NCBI GenBank assembly: GCA_029215795.1
Contig: JARDYH010000002.1
Span: 109,614,501-109,678,500, forward strand
Length of the DNA stretch: 64,000 nucleotides
Source of the DNA: Anniella stebbinsi
Taxonomy: Eukaryota; Chordata; Lepidosauria; Squamata; Anniellidae
Direction of reading: 5' to 3'
How positions within the stretch are numbered: position 1 is the first letter of the stretch; each line of letters starts with the position of its first letter. The position numbers were made by a program, and so were the translations under genes. Positions 11,661-23,287 of this stretch are shown one piece after another. The notes beneath the pieces are model-generated. The model did no database searches, was not told the origin of the DNA, and saw only the letters and a list, made by a program, of their open reading frames with translations.

Positions 11661-11894
11661 AGAGAAAAATGTTCTTTTTTTGGCGCCAGGTTAAGACCTT
11701 CCTCTACTCTCAGGCATATGACAGCATATGATAAGGTTTTAAATTCAGGTCTTGGATTTCTTATTGTTGATTGTTAAACATTGTTTAGATATGTGTATGC
11801 GTGCGTATGTGTGTGTGTGTCTGTGCTGCCTGTTTATATGTTTGTACGTAAATGGTTTTTTTTATATCATGCACAATATCGTATTTTTAAGGTT

Positions 11895-11990
11895 TTTAAT
11901 CTTCGAAAACTGCCCTGAGAGCTTTGGCTATTGGGTGGTATAGAAATGAAATAAATGAATGACATGAAATGAAATGAAACATCCACATTT
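11895..11990 (+). repeat. LINE-type 3' tail
   Basis: CTGCCCTGAGAGCTTTGGCT and GGTGGTATAGAAATGAAATA, ending in a degenerate AAATGAAATG tail. Confidence 0.55.
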
Positions 11991-12251
11991 AAAACAATAA
12001 AGCAGAAAGAGCAGTAGTTACCTACCACATTAATTTAAAGCAGACCAAAATGTTTGGGAACCACTTAAAAGAAAACAGAGAAGGAGCTAATAGTACTGCT
12101 AAGGCAATGGAATTCTAGAGAAAGCCACCACTGAGAAGGCCATCCGCCTTATGCTCTGCATCTGTTACAGCCTGCCAGAAGCAAGAGCTGAGGACAGAGG
12201 CCTTTCAGCAAGGTTGGTGGACTGGCCTTGCTTTCCCTTCCTTCTGCTGCA

Positions 12252-12285
12252 GAAAAGCCACTCAAAGTTCTTTGAGTGGCTTTTC
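12252..12285. repeat. Perfect 16-bp hairpin
   Basis: GAAAAGCCACTCAAAG, then TT, then CTTTGAGTGGCTTTTC: the arms are exact reverse complements. It is isolated in intron 8 and no function can be assigned. Confidence 0.85.
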
Positions 12286-13522
12286 AGATAACTGGCGTCA
12301 TCTGAAATTTTGCTAGGGTGATGGCATGTTTCTGATGCAACCCCAGTTTGTTTGGTGTATTTGATAAATTTTGTTATTTGTTAAGTTGCAAGACAATCCT
12401 AGGAATATTTACAAAGATGTGAAGTCAGTTGTGTTCAAGGGGTGCCTATGACTCATTTAATCAGTTAATTAATCAATTACAAATGAATTGATCAATCTTT
12501 TAAAACTTAGGCAATTCCTTGACTAGGATTTCTTTAACTGGGTGACATCCCTGATTTCCCAAAAATACATTTGTTTAGAAAAAGAATAGGAAATCAGATT
12601 GCAGCCTCAGTTTTGGAACTTAAATCCGTGGTGCAGAAAGGCATTGCCCTGAATGTTGTCACACACGGCAAGAATGCCACTCCGTCTCTTCTAGGCCTGT
12701 TGTCAGCTCTTGTACAGTCACGTCGACTATGTCAGTTTTCCCCAAAGACCTTGGTTATTTCTCACCCTTCTTTTAAATGAAGGTGGCAGATCAAGACAAC
12801 CAGGATGACAGAACTCTCGGGATGCCTGGATGCTCTTTGACTTTATATCTTGTTGACATGTTTTAAGCAATGGACTGTAAGCCTTAAGGAAAGAAGAATA
12901 AACAAGAATTTAGGACACCGAGGGAAGGATCCAGTGGTGTCCATTCACTAGCGCTATTATGGCAGCAGAGAGCAATGCTTACACAACTTCAGTAGTGCTA
13001 GCTAGCGTGATGGCTTTCCTGGGAAACCCATCATACTAGCAAACACCATTGACATTGAGCAAATGTTGGTTTACACTTGGGCAATTTCAAAAGTGGTAGC
13101 ACATGGACAGTGTTGGATCCCAGTGTGGTAACATGGCTAGTGCTGAACTTGGGTAGCGGAGAGCTAGTTTCAAATCCCCACACTCAGCCATGTAGTTCCT
13201 AAATTGCTCTGCTACCATCATGGAGCTGAAAGTCTCTGGATTCAGGGGAAGACTCCTGTTCAGATTTTGAGGATCTGTGCCACACAGTGCAAAGACGCCT
13301 TCCTTTTGTGTAGTTGGAGGAGCTCATCTGCCGCTGCACCAACTGTATTTCTGAAAATGTCATTCCTTGCAATAAGAAAATCAATGGAGCTCATTGAGGC
13401 TTAACAACTCATTGTTTGGCGAAATCAAACAGAAATCACTCCAGTGGCTTTAGTCAAGTTGGGTGAGTTGATACCAGCCCAGTAGAAAGACAACCATGGC
13501 CCGAAGAAAAATGCCCCATAGA

Positions 13523-13650
13523 GCAGCCATCCCCAGCTGGCTGCCCTTCAGATGTGTGTGTCTACATCTCCCATCATCCCTGGGCCTCATTGGCCAGGAT
13601 GGGCGTTGTAGTGAAGCACGTCTGGAGTGCCCCTGGTTGGGATGGGCTGC
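13523..13650. repeat. Fold-back repeat, both arms
   Basis: CAGCCATCCCCAGCTGGCTG at the left and CCCCTGGTTGGGATGGGCTG at the right, with CTACATCTCCCATCATCCCT inside: the common palindromic family. Confidence 0.65.
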
Positions 13651-13961
13651 CTTAGAGTTTGGAGTGAAGGACCTGCTGATTAGTTTGCTGTGTTAATTTC
13701 CTGCCCTGACACACAGCCTGCCCCATTCTTCACCTGGAAGGAAGGGAATTGTCTTGGGGTGAGAGAATTCCATAACCAGAAATGAATGGATCCTGCTCCT
13801 TCAGGAGAATGCATTCCATTCCTTCGGCAGAACGGCTGTGAATGCCATGGAATGTAAGAAGCTTGCATAAACAAAGCTTGTGGGCAGGCAGCTCCCTGCT
13901 CGTTGTAGACAACAGGAAAAGGCTGCAGCCTGCTGTTAGAGTTGGTTAGACAAAGGATTTT

Positions 13962-14115
13962 GGCCCCCTCTACAAGAGGTTGCTTTTACGCCTGATTCTC
14001 CGATTATGCGCATTTTTGGATAATCACGTTTATGGCTAATACCTACACACGAGAGACGTGGAAGCGCATGACGGGCTCTCTGCAAAGCGCTTTAAAGTTG
14101 TTTACGTGCAGAGAA
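13962..14115 (+). mobile_element. PIF/Harbinger-like MITE, 5' half only
   Basis: GGCCCCCTCTACAAGAGG, then GATTATGCGCATTTTTGG, GTTTATGGCTAATACCTAC and GCAAAGCGCTTTAAAG. This matches the first ~155 bases of 59371-59725 in the same orientation, then similarity ends. Confidence 0.6.
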
Positions 14116-14868
14116 TCACATCATAAATTGTGGTTCGAAGAAGGAAATGTTGCCGAAAGTAATGCACTTTTTCCTGGAGGAACTGCCCCCTCAGCTTCCC
14201 GCCGTTTGTTAACCACACCCACTAGAATCTCCCGCCTTTGGTTATCTGGGTTCCCTGTTCCCTGTTGCCCGATCACCATTTGCAGACAGATGGGAAGACT
14301 AGCAGTGATGGCTCCTGCTCCGCTTCCTGGGCTGGGAGCATGCAATAGGTATCTTACTCAAAATCTATGTACAGAAAGATAGTTTTCAACATTTTGCTAA
14401 ACTCTGGCGTGACCAAGAAAGAAGATGGGGCCAGGAACAGATTTGATTATCAAGGATCAATTATCCCTACTTGGGTTCGGTGTCCCTGACTGTATCCCTT
14501 CACTTTCTCCCATATATGTGTATGGTTGCTGTTCACTCCTATAAGGAAAGCAAAAACGTTAGGCTCTATGGGCTCCGTTGCATTGAAGGAAAAACCTGTG
14601 CCGTACAGAAGGGATGTTTTAAATGCCTCTGTAAGGGGTTCTTATTTTCACAAGAGTTTGGGGGAGGGGTGGTTTAAATTTTAATGTGGGCTGAGGGCTC
14701 TTAATCGAAATTGTTTTATGTATTATTGCAAAGCGCCGCGATGCCAGAAATAATGAGGTGGCGTTATAAAAATGTTTTTAAATTTAAAAAATAAATTTTA
14801 AAAAATGAAATGTTAGACTGAACAAAGGTGCACTTTCTCTCGCCTTCTCCCATCCGTTCTTCCACACA

Positions 14869-14893
14869 TTTTATTTATTTATTTATTTATTTA
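14869..14893. repeat. (TTTA)n microsatellite
   Basis: About six TTTA units followed by a sequence like a reversed LINE 3' tail (CTGCCCAATAGCCAAGGC). Confidence 0.9.
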
Positions 14894-15958
14894 CATTTTG
14901 ATACTGCCCAATAGCCAAGGCATACCCATTACATTAGCAGGCATTTTTGCTGGCCTGTTCCTGGCTTTTATCTTTTTGCTACATTTTAGTTTCACAAAGA
15001 AATAGGGCCCAGAATGAGGCTATTCAGATAGGAAGGGGTTCAATTCTCAACAGCTCCCATTAAGTTATATGGAATCCGGAAAAATGCCCTGTCCACCATA
15101 GTAATGGGAATTTTGCTAGTATACCACAAATATATATCTGGAGATCCCGAACAACATTCAGGAGGTCACATATAATATTACATATGCACCCCAGAGACAC
15201 AGTTGTGGGTGAATATGGTAGGACAGATCTGTTAGCACAATACCATCGTAATATGACAGATTTTGTATTCTGGCATAATAGTGTCCATGGATTCCTCTGA
15301 CAGGAAAATAATGTTGCACTACAATCAGCTCAAAGTGCAGCTGTGCATAAGACTAGCTTTCATTAGTTTTTGGGCATTTGTATACACATGGTATATGCTG
15401 CTATACCCATAGTCATATATGGGTCTACCCTTGGTTATGGTTACTACAGTTACATTTTGTTGCAATTTAACTCTCTCTAATCTTTTGAAAAAATGAAAAG
15501 AGTGTGAGATTCCCCCTTTAGGACATCAAAACAACAGGGGCCATTTGTGAATGATCTATATTCAACCAAAGGCAATAATGAAGGGGGTAAGGGATAGGAA
15601 ACATCAAATTAAAACCAGAGAATATTTTTACAGGGGGCGAGGGGGATTTGGCACACAAAATGTGTTACATGATAGGTACTCAGAATAATGTGATGTTGAA
15701 TGATAAATATTCTGGAGAATTAATATTCAAGAGATTGTAGTCAGGAGTGGCATGTTATTGTGTTGACATCGAGGTTTTATTTGAATGGCTTTTCATGAAT
15801 AGGTAGCAACTTGTATTGCTTTTGGAACCAAGAGACTTTTGGTTTTATGTTGCCACAGGAAAACAGGATGGGTTTTGAACCCACAACTACTTTTAAAATG
15901 TAATCTATGGAATAATCCTCATGAGGTCCCCCACCTTTTTTTCCCTTTTGAACTGCAG

Positions 15959-16196
15959 CTGGTGAGCATGAAAAGCTGGAGCGACTTGAGGCATGAGGTG
16001 ATCTCCCTGAGCAATATGAATCATACCAGTCCTACCAAGATATATCAGTCTGTATCCCAGATTGTTTGTGGCCACCCTGAGGGAGGAGGACTGCCGGTCA
16101 AGTCTCTCAACTGGTATGAAGATCACAATTACAAAGCTTTCTTCGGAAGCAACAACACCGACAATGACATGGATGATTTCTATGATAACTCTACAA
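15959..16196 (+). CDS. ABCA1: ABCA1 exon 9: extracellular domain 1
   Basis: 238 bp against 241 in human. It starts [14 protein letters not shown], holds the conserved block VCGHPEGGG and [16 protein letters not shown], and ends DNST plus one base of the next codon before GTAAG. Several sequons are present (NHT, NNT, DNST). The conserved block lies in the apoA-I-facing domain. Confidence 0.96.
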
Positions 16197-16245
16197 GTAA
16201 GTGGGATCCAGAAAGACATGCATAGGTTTTATTTGTGGTAAAACC

Positions 16246-16341
16246 AAAAGGAAGAGAAGCAAGTTCTCAGAATGCTAAGCTACTTTATTGTTCACGCAGT
16301 AAAGTACCTTAGCATTCTGAGAACTTGCTTCTCTTCCTTTT
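16246..16341. repeat. Near-perfect hairpin, 42-bp arms
   Basis: The left arm 16246-16287 and the right arm 16300-16341 are reverse complements with a single C-C mismatch (16280/16307), around the 12-base loop TTGTTCACGCAG. The core arm is GAAGAGAAGCAAGTTCTCAG and the opposite arm CTGAGAACTTGCTTCTCTTC. It starts 50 bases after the exon 9 donor. Origin could be a snap-back inverted duplication; a hairpin RNA is possible but unproven. Confidence 0.9.
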
Positions 16342-16479
16342 TTTAGTTGTGGTAAATCATTAGAGTGTCATTCCTTTTTATGTTCAAAGGTTCAAGAAGC
16401 TACAGAAAATATGGGGGTGGATGGACAGCCCTGGCTGTGCTCTCCCAAGGATGAGCGGGAAGATACTTCACTCCCGCAG

Positions 16480-16482
<3 letters not shown>

Positions 16483-16512
<30 letters not shown>
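16483..16512. repeat. (TA)n microsatellite
   Basis: Fifteen TA units, uninterrupted. Confidence 0.95.
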
Positions 16513-16515
<3 letters not shown>

Positions 16516-16522
16516 TTTATTA

Positions 16523-16755
16523 ATTCCATTTATATCCCACCTTTTTCCTGTTGCAAGGAAGCCAAGACAGCTTAAATGGTCCTCCTCTTCTCTATTTTGT
16601 CCTTACAACAACCCTTTGAGGTTGGTTAGGCTAAGAGCCAATGACTGATGCAAACTCACCCAATGAGCCTCAGAGAAGAGTGGGGACTAGAACCCAGATC
16701 TCCCGAGTCCCAGTCCAACTCTCTAACATTCAAACCACTACACCACACTGACTCC
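16523..16755 (-). repeat. MIR-like SINE
   Basis: TTCCATTTATATCCCACC at the start, TTGTCCTTACAACAACCC and GAGGTTGGTTAGGCTAAGAG inside, and CCACTACACCACACTGAC at the end; same order as 32241-32479. Confidence 0.7.
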
Positions 16756-16788
16756 CTTTTTAAACACCCTGCTTCTTTCCTTTCAAAG

Positions 16789-16928
16789 CACCCTACTGCA
16801 ATAACCTAATGAAGAAATTAGAATCCAGTCCACTTTCCAGGATTATATGGAGAGCTCTGAAGCCTTTGCTTATCGGCAAGATCTTGTACACCCCTGACAC
16901 ACCGGCGACGAGGGCAGTCATGTCTGAG
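16789..16928 (+). CDS. ABCA1: ABCA1 exon 10: extracellular domain 1
   Basis: 140 bp, same as human. With the split codon it reads [20 protein letters not shown] and [18 protein letters not shown] before GTAGG. The cysteine of TPYC corresponds to human C309, which is paired with C75 in ECD1 disulfide bonding. One of the best conserved parts of ECD1. Confidence 0.97.
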
Positions 16929-18127
16929 GTAGGAAACCTGAACTCGGTTCTAATTCCATATCCATCCAAAGAAAAGATTATATCTCTGTGCATTTGCTGC
17001 CGGACTCTTACATCCCGTGCAGAAGAGGTCAATGGAACGTCCTGGGCATGTATGTCGGGTTAAGGTTGAGCCAGAAAAGATATGTCGGGTTAAGGTTGAG
17101 CCAGAAAAGGTATGTCAGGTTAAGGTTGAGCCAGATGTTCCCACCTCTGTCAAGTCTTATTTTGAAATTTTGTTGGGAGGGAGGTTGCACATGTGTGTGT
17201 AAATTTGGAGGGGACTGGAAGGCAAAATCGGGGGTTTGTATGAAATTATACAAAAGCTTGGTGATTGTGGCAGAGTTTCTCTCATTGGCTGGCATTTCCT
17301 CCCTAACAACGCCCTTGATATAGCATTGTATTGAGGGTAATATGGAGGGCAGGATACCGTAGCCGCCAGCAGGCCTCCACTCAGAGAAGCTATGCCGCCA
17401 TTGCTCCTGGCAGTGGCCGTAAAAAATAGATGTGTTCCTTTTCAAAGAGAATAAATTGCCCCAGGGCAGGCGCCCTACGTTTAGGCAGAACGAGGCAGCT
17501 AAATTTTGGGTGTCCTGAAATGGCAGCAAATGGCTAGTTATTGAATTTATTGTTGTTGCTGCTGCAATTACACTGCCCGGGAGGAGGAGAGGTGCTTTTG
17601 GGATTTTCGGCTTCAGGTACCACAATAACTTGGGCTGACTTTGGGTATTAGGCACCTTGACAAGGTGCATGGGGGGAAGCACAGGTATGGACACCGTTTC
17701 CTGTTCCTCTTCAGGCAGCGAAATGTCTTGGACTGACCTCTGCTAATGTCTCCACTAACTCCTGAAATTTAATAATTTCCCCACCCCCCACCCCTAAAAA
17801 ATGCTGAAATCTGCACGGCTGCTAGGTGTTGTTGTGGTTTGTACTTTTATACTGTGGTTTTAAGCTTTTAAATTTTGTATTGTACTTTAAGATGTAGTTG
17901 ATGGTTTTAACTGTTGTGAGTTTTATCTATTGTGAGGTATAGAAATGTAATAAATAAGGGGAAAAAAGAGATGCTGGAGCTGGCCTAGTGTGCTAATCTC
18001 TGGAATTAGGTGCTGGACTGTGGACTTTGAGGGATACCATTAGTGCTGAGGGCATGTACAGTTTTTCGTCTATTCTGCTGTTTTTGTGATTTTTATGTCA
18101 TTTTTGCCCCGTTTGCTCTCCTGACAG
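16929..18127 (+). other. ABCA1: ABCA1 intron 10
   Basis: 1199 bp. It contains a three-copy 30-bp minisatellite and an LINE-type tail near 17935-17960. The minus strand has a 221-codon open frame (17029-17694) that overlaps the minisatellite and has no recognisable domain. Confidence 0.85.
17051..17136. repeat. 30-bp tandem repeat, 2.9 copies
   Basis: Unit 1 is 17051-17080, unit 2 is 17081-17110 and unit 3 is 17111-17136. Each contains TATGTC(G/A)GGTTAAGGTTGAG then CCAGA. Units 1 and 2 differ at only one base. Because the period is 30, it is open in frame on both strands. Confidence 0.95.
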
Positions 18128-18244
18128 GTAAACAAGACATTCCAGGAGCTCGGTGTCTTCCGTGACCTTGGAGGGATGTGGGAAGAGATAAGACCCAAGA
18201 TAAGAGCTTTCATGGAGGAAAGCCTGGAAGTGGATCTGCTCCGG
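18128..18244 (+). CDS. ABCA1: ABCA1 exon 11: extracellular domain 1
   Basis: 117 bp, 39 codons, same as human: [20 protein letters not shown] then [19 protein letters not shown] before GTCAGT. The sequon NKT is conserved. Confidence 0.97.
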
Positions 18245-20053
18245 GTCAGTATTACCCTAACTTGTTGTTTCTCAGATGACACCAGGTGGATCTCTGGCGG
18301 CTTTATTTACAAGAAGCGACTTAAACCTATTTATTTTAGGGCTGTGATTGGCACTGTGGCCTTGAGCAAGTACGTGCGTGTCGGTACAGCAGCTCATTAC
18401 TTGTGACAAGCCTGCTTGTGCTGGGCTTTTGTGCCCGTGCAATGTGACAGTATCCTGGGATGGAGGAGGCCAGGGCTTCCCTCTAGATGACACCTCTCCC
18501 CTCTGTAATTTCATGAAATGCCAACATTGGATAATTGGTTGGGCACAACTCAGGCAGACTTTGGCCAGGGCACAAATCAACACCCCCCCCCCTCCATATT
18601 CCCTCCATGGGCTGCTGTGAATCTCCGCCTGCTGAGGGCATGGCCCAGATGAATGTGAAACGGCAGGATATTCAAGCACAGGCCGAGTGCTGCTTTATGC
18701 CAAGCACTTATGCCGAGTGCCGCTTTAATCACATTTTATGGGGTTCTGAACTAGAGAAGAAGGTGATTACGTATTACCTCACTGGCTGCAATGCAGGGAA
18801 CAGGCACAGGTCTTCTTGTCACTACCCAACTTTTATGAACATGACCAATATTTTTAATGGGGAAAATAACAGCAAATAATCGTAACCTTTTGGTATTATA
18901 ATACTGACGAAAAAAAGCTTCTGATCCAAGGTCACTGGAGCTTTTTGGTATGTTTGCTATTGGCTAACGAGTAGGTTCAAATTTCCTATCAGCCGTGGAA
19001 GTCACTGGGTAGAGTGAGAAATGTCCCTTCTGTGCCTAGTATTCATGACGTTTCACTAATATCAAAGATACTCCTCCTGGAAGCCCAGTGGACCTGTTCA
19101 AATCCCGATGGACAACACAGTTGTTTCGTTTAACTCCCTGCCTGCTCACAGAGCCAGGGTTTGCTAGAGGAAGGCCAGCTCACCCAGACTCTGTGAGAAA
19201 GCGGAGAGATTGTGGAACTGGCACATGTGAGGAGAGCATCACATTGTTGGCTGCGCAGCGTCAGGAAATGACCACTCTCTGGCCCGCGGATGCCTTTGGC
19301 AGCCATATAGATAGTCAGTTGTGACAGTGGGAAAGAGGCTCAGGTTGTAGCATTCTCTTAAAGACAGGCTGTTTATTTAGAGTTCACAAGAACAACAAGC
19401 ATACTGTGCAGTGATGTTCCGGAGAGGATGCAAGGCAGGTTCTCTGATGGATGACCTTCCCCCCCCCCCCCAACTGGACAGCATCAGCTATTGATGTCTT
19501 CCTTCCTTTGCCATTCCTGCTCAGGTTGATAACAAGTGGGTATCAAAATATGATGTTGTGGTATGTTTCATGCTTGGGTGGGGGATAAACTCTCCCTTTC
19601 TATGCTTTATCCTGAGGGTTAGGGGTGGCTGTGCAACTCGCAGCCAGTTGTGTAACCTGCACCCAAACAGAGTGCTTTAGCCCACTATTAATTTGCTTGC
19701 GTTAGCCCCCCAATTACCCGGGTTCCTGGCGCGATGTACAATTGAACTGTTTAAAACAATTAAAATACAGAATCCACAAAATCACAATATGCACAAAAAG
19801 CAAGCAATACAGAAGCCAAAATCAAAACAGAGACCATAACCTGATCACGGAGAGCCAAAACTACCATTAAGGGCAAAACACATCCGAACTGACATAAAAG
19901 CGGAGACTAAAGCGTTAATATCAATATTTCAGCGATGTTAAAGCTATTAAGATGATGTTAAAAGGCCTGGAGGAACAGAAAAGTCTTTCCTTAACCCTTC
20001 AGAGTAGATTTTGAGGGGTTGTCAAGCCTGCAGAAGGGAGGGGGAATTTCCGT

Positions 20054-20054
<1 letters not shown>

Positions 20055-20105
<51 letters not shown>
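20055..20105. repeat. (ATA)n microsatellite
   Basis: About 16 ATA/TAA units. It is the tail of the LINE 3' end that follows on the minus strand. Confidence 0.95.
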
Positions 20106-20470
20106 TATTACTTATTACCCGCCTCTCCCTCCGGATCGAGGCGGGGAACAACATCAAATATAAAATACACAAAACTGATTAAAAGCACATAAAACCAATA
20201 AATAATTAAAATACCAATAAAATACCAATAAAACACTTAAAATTTCCATTCTGCTGACAGCAGCCTTCCGTTGGCGGAGGGAACTGGGTTCCACCATTTG
20301 CCTGGTGCTTGAAAGACAGCAGGAGAAGAAGATATTGGAAGGTTGTTAAGGAACAAGTAATATTTCTTCCTTTCCTGCTCCCAGGCTTCTCTGCCTGCTC
20401 TATTGTGCAACCGTGCTAAAACACACCGGTTCAGGGCTGAATCCTGGTATGGAGAGGGGATTAACCCCAA
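20106..20470 (-). mobile_element. LINE 3' end, antisense, truncated
   Basis: Directly after the microsatellite come TTACCCGCCTCTCCCTCCGG, ATCGAGGCGGGGAACAACAT and AATTAAAATACCAATAAAAT. The first ~150 bp match 52091-52235 closely. The whole therefore reads on the minus strand as a LINE 3'UTR ending in an (ATT)n tail. The region beyond ~20240 is not clearly shared. Confidence 0.6.
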
Positions 20471-21290
20471 CACAACTCAATCTGTACTATTGTAGAAAGG
20501 CTGCGCCTGGCTTTTGAACCTGAGCGCTTTAGTGCTATAGAGCAGAGGAGAGTAAGGTTTGGGGAAGTGGAAAGATAATTGCTTTTCCCTTCGGCCTACT
20601 AGCTATGTGGCCTGTCAAGGGCTTTGCTCCTGCATTCTGCCCTCATCATGCAAGAGCTCCATGGCAGTACAAGGACATATCTTATTAAATTTTTTTTTAA
20701 AAAAATCCAATATTTTGCAACTATTGTTGTGTTTCCCCAGTATTTGTGTCAATATCCATTGTCTGTGGATGGTTCCTTTTTGCTGCCTTACCACCTGCTT
20801 TGCTATGAGAGGGAGTGATAACGTAACGCTGAGCCCTGGTCGTCCTTAGCTGTTCTATGCTGTGGCCTTACCAAACATGCAGTTACCACCCAACGTTTTG
20901 GGGCCTGAGCCAACCCTCTGGCTCTCTCGTGGTGCTAAGTATATAACAATAAACTAGATCGTTGACACATTGCTGACTGATAAGGATACCCCCAAATCTG
21001 CCAACTGAGGTTGGTTGCCTCACCCTGCCTGATGTCCCTGCAGTTGCGCCTCCACTGGCCTGCTAATTTTATCTTTAGAGACCTGTGTTTGGTTAACCAG
21101 GACACCTCAACTCTGCTCCCTGAACTGTTTTATTTATTGTATCCATAAATCATACAAATACAGATTGTGGTTTTTTGTTTTGTTTTTTAAAAACATACCA
21201 AAAAATTCTGTGCCTGCTTTCTGGGGTTGTTTTGCGTGTCTGGCTGCTGGTTGTTATTGTTTTTACAGCAGAAACCGGATTATAGCCTGC

Positions 21291-21378
21291 TTGGCACCAT
21301 ATTTTGACTGCAACCATATACATGCTTTCCTGGGAATAAATCCCATTGAAATCAACAGAATGTGTAGGATTGCCCTGT
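21291..21378. repeat. Small palindromic repeat (TGCAATCCTA type)
   Basis: CTGCAACCATATACATGC, TGGGAATAAATCCCATTGAA and TGTGTAGGATTGCCCTG are the pattern of a short fold-back seen also at 31010-31100 and 50584-50676. Confidence 0.5.
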
Positions 21379-22010
21379 AAGTGCCTTGCAACTTGCTGTC
21401 TAAGGAGCCATCTTTGGCTTTATGTTATTGGATGAGACCTGCGTTAGGAAGCTAATACCCAGCTATACTCTTTGCCTACATCTTTCTACAGCAGCGAGCC
21501 CATTGGACTGAGCTGACCATGCTTAACAGCCACCAAGCCGTTGAAAGAATTTCCCCCCCCACTAAAGCCTCTCCAGTGTTCAGCACTGCCTTGTTTGTAT
21601 TTGACAGCGATGATATCCGGTTTTCCAGAGATGCTGTACAAGGCTGCCCCCTGGTGGGGCAAAAGTAGGACTATGGCAAAGGAGGACTCTATTCTTTCAC
21701 TGAGCAGGCCCTGATAAACATAGATTTTTTTATCTCACCCAATTCAATCCATATACCTTATTGTAGTTCAATTTACCACAGGACTATACTTTTCTGTGAG
21801 CAGGGCCATAGCCATAAGGGGGACTGTGGAAGCCTGGCCCCTCAGAGATATTACAGCCCTCCTCATATTTTCAGTTTTCATTTTTTAAATGTTCAGCTTT
21901 CATAAAATATTCCACTTTCGGTAAAGAAGACAACCACAACAACCACAACAACAACTCCTCTAGCCTTTTTACTTTTGAAAATATATGCATGTTTTGCTAT
22001 CTGCATATGG

Positions 22011-22230
22011 TAGGGTGACCAGATAAAATCCAGGTCAGGGCTCATGTAACTTTAACAGTTGTAGAGAAAAGGGAATTTCAGCCAGTGTCATTTGTATGCA
22101 AATGACACAGTTAAAGTTGCAGGAGCCCTGCCTTCTTTTGTATATGGTCACTCTAGTATAGTGCCTGCACCTTTAACTGTTGTGATGAAGAGGGAATCTC
22201 ACCAGGAACTAATTGCATACATTTGCGTAC
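22011..22230. mobile_element. Palindromic MITE, internally deleted (TAGGGTGACC family)
   Basis: It starts TAGGGTGACCAGATAAAATC, has AACTTTAACAGTTGTAGAGA and ATTTCAGCCAGTGTCATTTG, then the mirrored parts CTTTAACTGTTGTGATGAAG and CACCAGGAACTAATTGCATA. The full-length form is at 39043-39361. Confidence 0.7.
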
Positions 22231-22720
22231 ATTTCTGAACGTGTAGCTTGGCTTTTCCTGGGAAGCGGCATAAAGTAGAAAGAATCACTTGGCCAAGTGG
22301 TATGTTGTGGTACTTCCCCAGTACACTGGCGAGACTGGGGATGGTTTTGGGAATCAGAAATTGCTAAAATCGGACCTGGAGGTACTTAAGGTTCAGCTAA
22401 CCCAAGCACCAAGAGTGTGGGATGAGCGGAAATGATAAGAGGGTTTAAATGACTGGATTCTAGTTGATCTGTATATTTCTCAACTCCGTTCTCACATTAT
22501 TACAATCATATTGCCTCTGGCTAACCTGGAAACAAGCCAGATGCTCACAAAAAAACATTGGGAGTTAGGCTGCAAGCAGCTTAGACGTGCCCAGAAGAGC
22601 AGAACTCAGCGAAATAATGTGTGGCCTATTCTACGTAATCTGAATTGTGATGTAAGAATTGGAAAGGGGTTAAGAGCAAAATTTTGGTCTCCTAAAAAAG
22701 AAAGGTCTTATGCATTAGAG

Positions 22721-22851
22721 TAACCTCCCCCAATCTGCTGCTCTCCAGATGTATTGAACTACAGCTCCCATCATCCCCAGTCAATGGTTGTGGGTAATGG
22801 GAATTGTAAGACCAACATGTCTGGAACACACCAGGATGGAGGAGACTGCTG
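22721..22851. repeat. Fold-back repeat, both arms
   Basis: CTCTCCAGATGTATTGAACT at left and AGACCAACATGTCTGGAACA at right with CATCCCCAGTCAATGG between: the common palindromic family. Confidence 0.65.
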
Positions 22852-23098
22852 TTGCAAGTTTTAGAGAGATCTTGATGGAATTAGCAGCTTTAATTCCTGA
22901 GAAACTTGGTTCCCTCCCCCCTTTTTGATGAAAATCATTATCTCATCTTGGCTTACAGATGTTTATTTATCCTACCTGCATACCAGTCCAGTAACAATAT
23001 GGTTGAGTGTGAGTTATAAGTAGAAAGGCTGTCAATAGCTTTGTAAAGCACTGTTAAGCCAATTTAACTAATCTTCTTTGTCCCGTCGATATCCTTAG

Positions 23099-23287
23099 AT
23101 GTTACTGAAGAATAAGCTCCTTTGGAACCACCACTTGGTCGGTTCTTCCTGGACCGTGGAGGATGTAGCCGTGTTCTTGGCAAAGTACCCAGAGGATGTT
23201 CACCCTGTGAATAGCTCAAGCTACACCTGGAGGAAGGCTTTCAATGAAACTGATAGGGCTATTTCAACGATTTCCCACTTCATGGAA
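23099..23287 (+). CDS. ABCA1: ABCA1 exon 12: extracellular domain 1
   Basis: 189 bp, 63 codons, against 198 in human. It starts [20 protein letters not shown] and includes [20 protein letters not shown] and [17 protein letters not shown] before GTGAG. Sequons NSS and NET match human sites. Three codons are missing in the stretch that in human reads around DNDHFWEQQ. Confidence 0.95.

Larger units (their letters stand above)
8290..15958 (+). other. ABCA1: ABCA1 intron 8, the longest complete intron here
   Basis: 7669 bp without a gene. It holds a GT microsatellite, palindromic repeats, LINE-like 3' tails, a 16-bp perfect hairpin, a half MITE and a TTTA run. From about 14900 to 15950 I see only AT-rich sequence without recognisable elements. 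Confidence 0.85.
16197..16788 (+). other. ABCA1: ABCA1 intron 9
   Basis: 592 bp almost filled by a long hairpin (16246-16341), a TA microsatellite and a MIR-like SINE. Confidence 0.85.
18245..23098 (+). other. ABCA1: ABCA1 intron 11
   Basis: 4854 bp without a gene. It contains an (ATA)n run with an antisense LINE 3' end, a palindromic MITE with internal deletion (22011-22230) and two other palindromic repeats. From 18245 to about 20050 I see nothing I can name apart from short homopolymers. Confidence 0.85.

Noticed and set aside
17029..17694. 221-codon open frame on the - strand in intron 10
   Set aside because: Its length is helped by the 30-bp tandem repeat. It has no known domain and no promoter or polyadenylation context that I can see.
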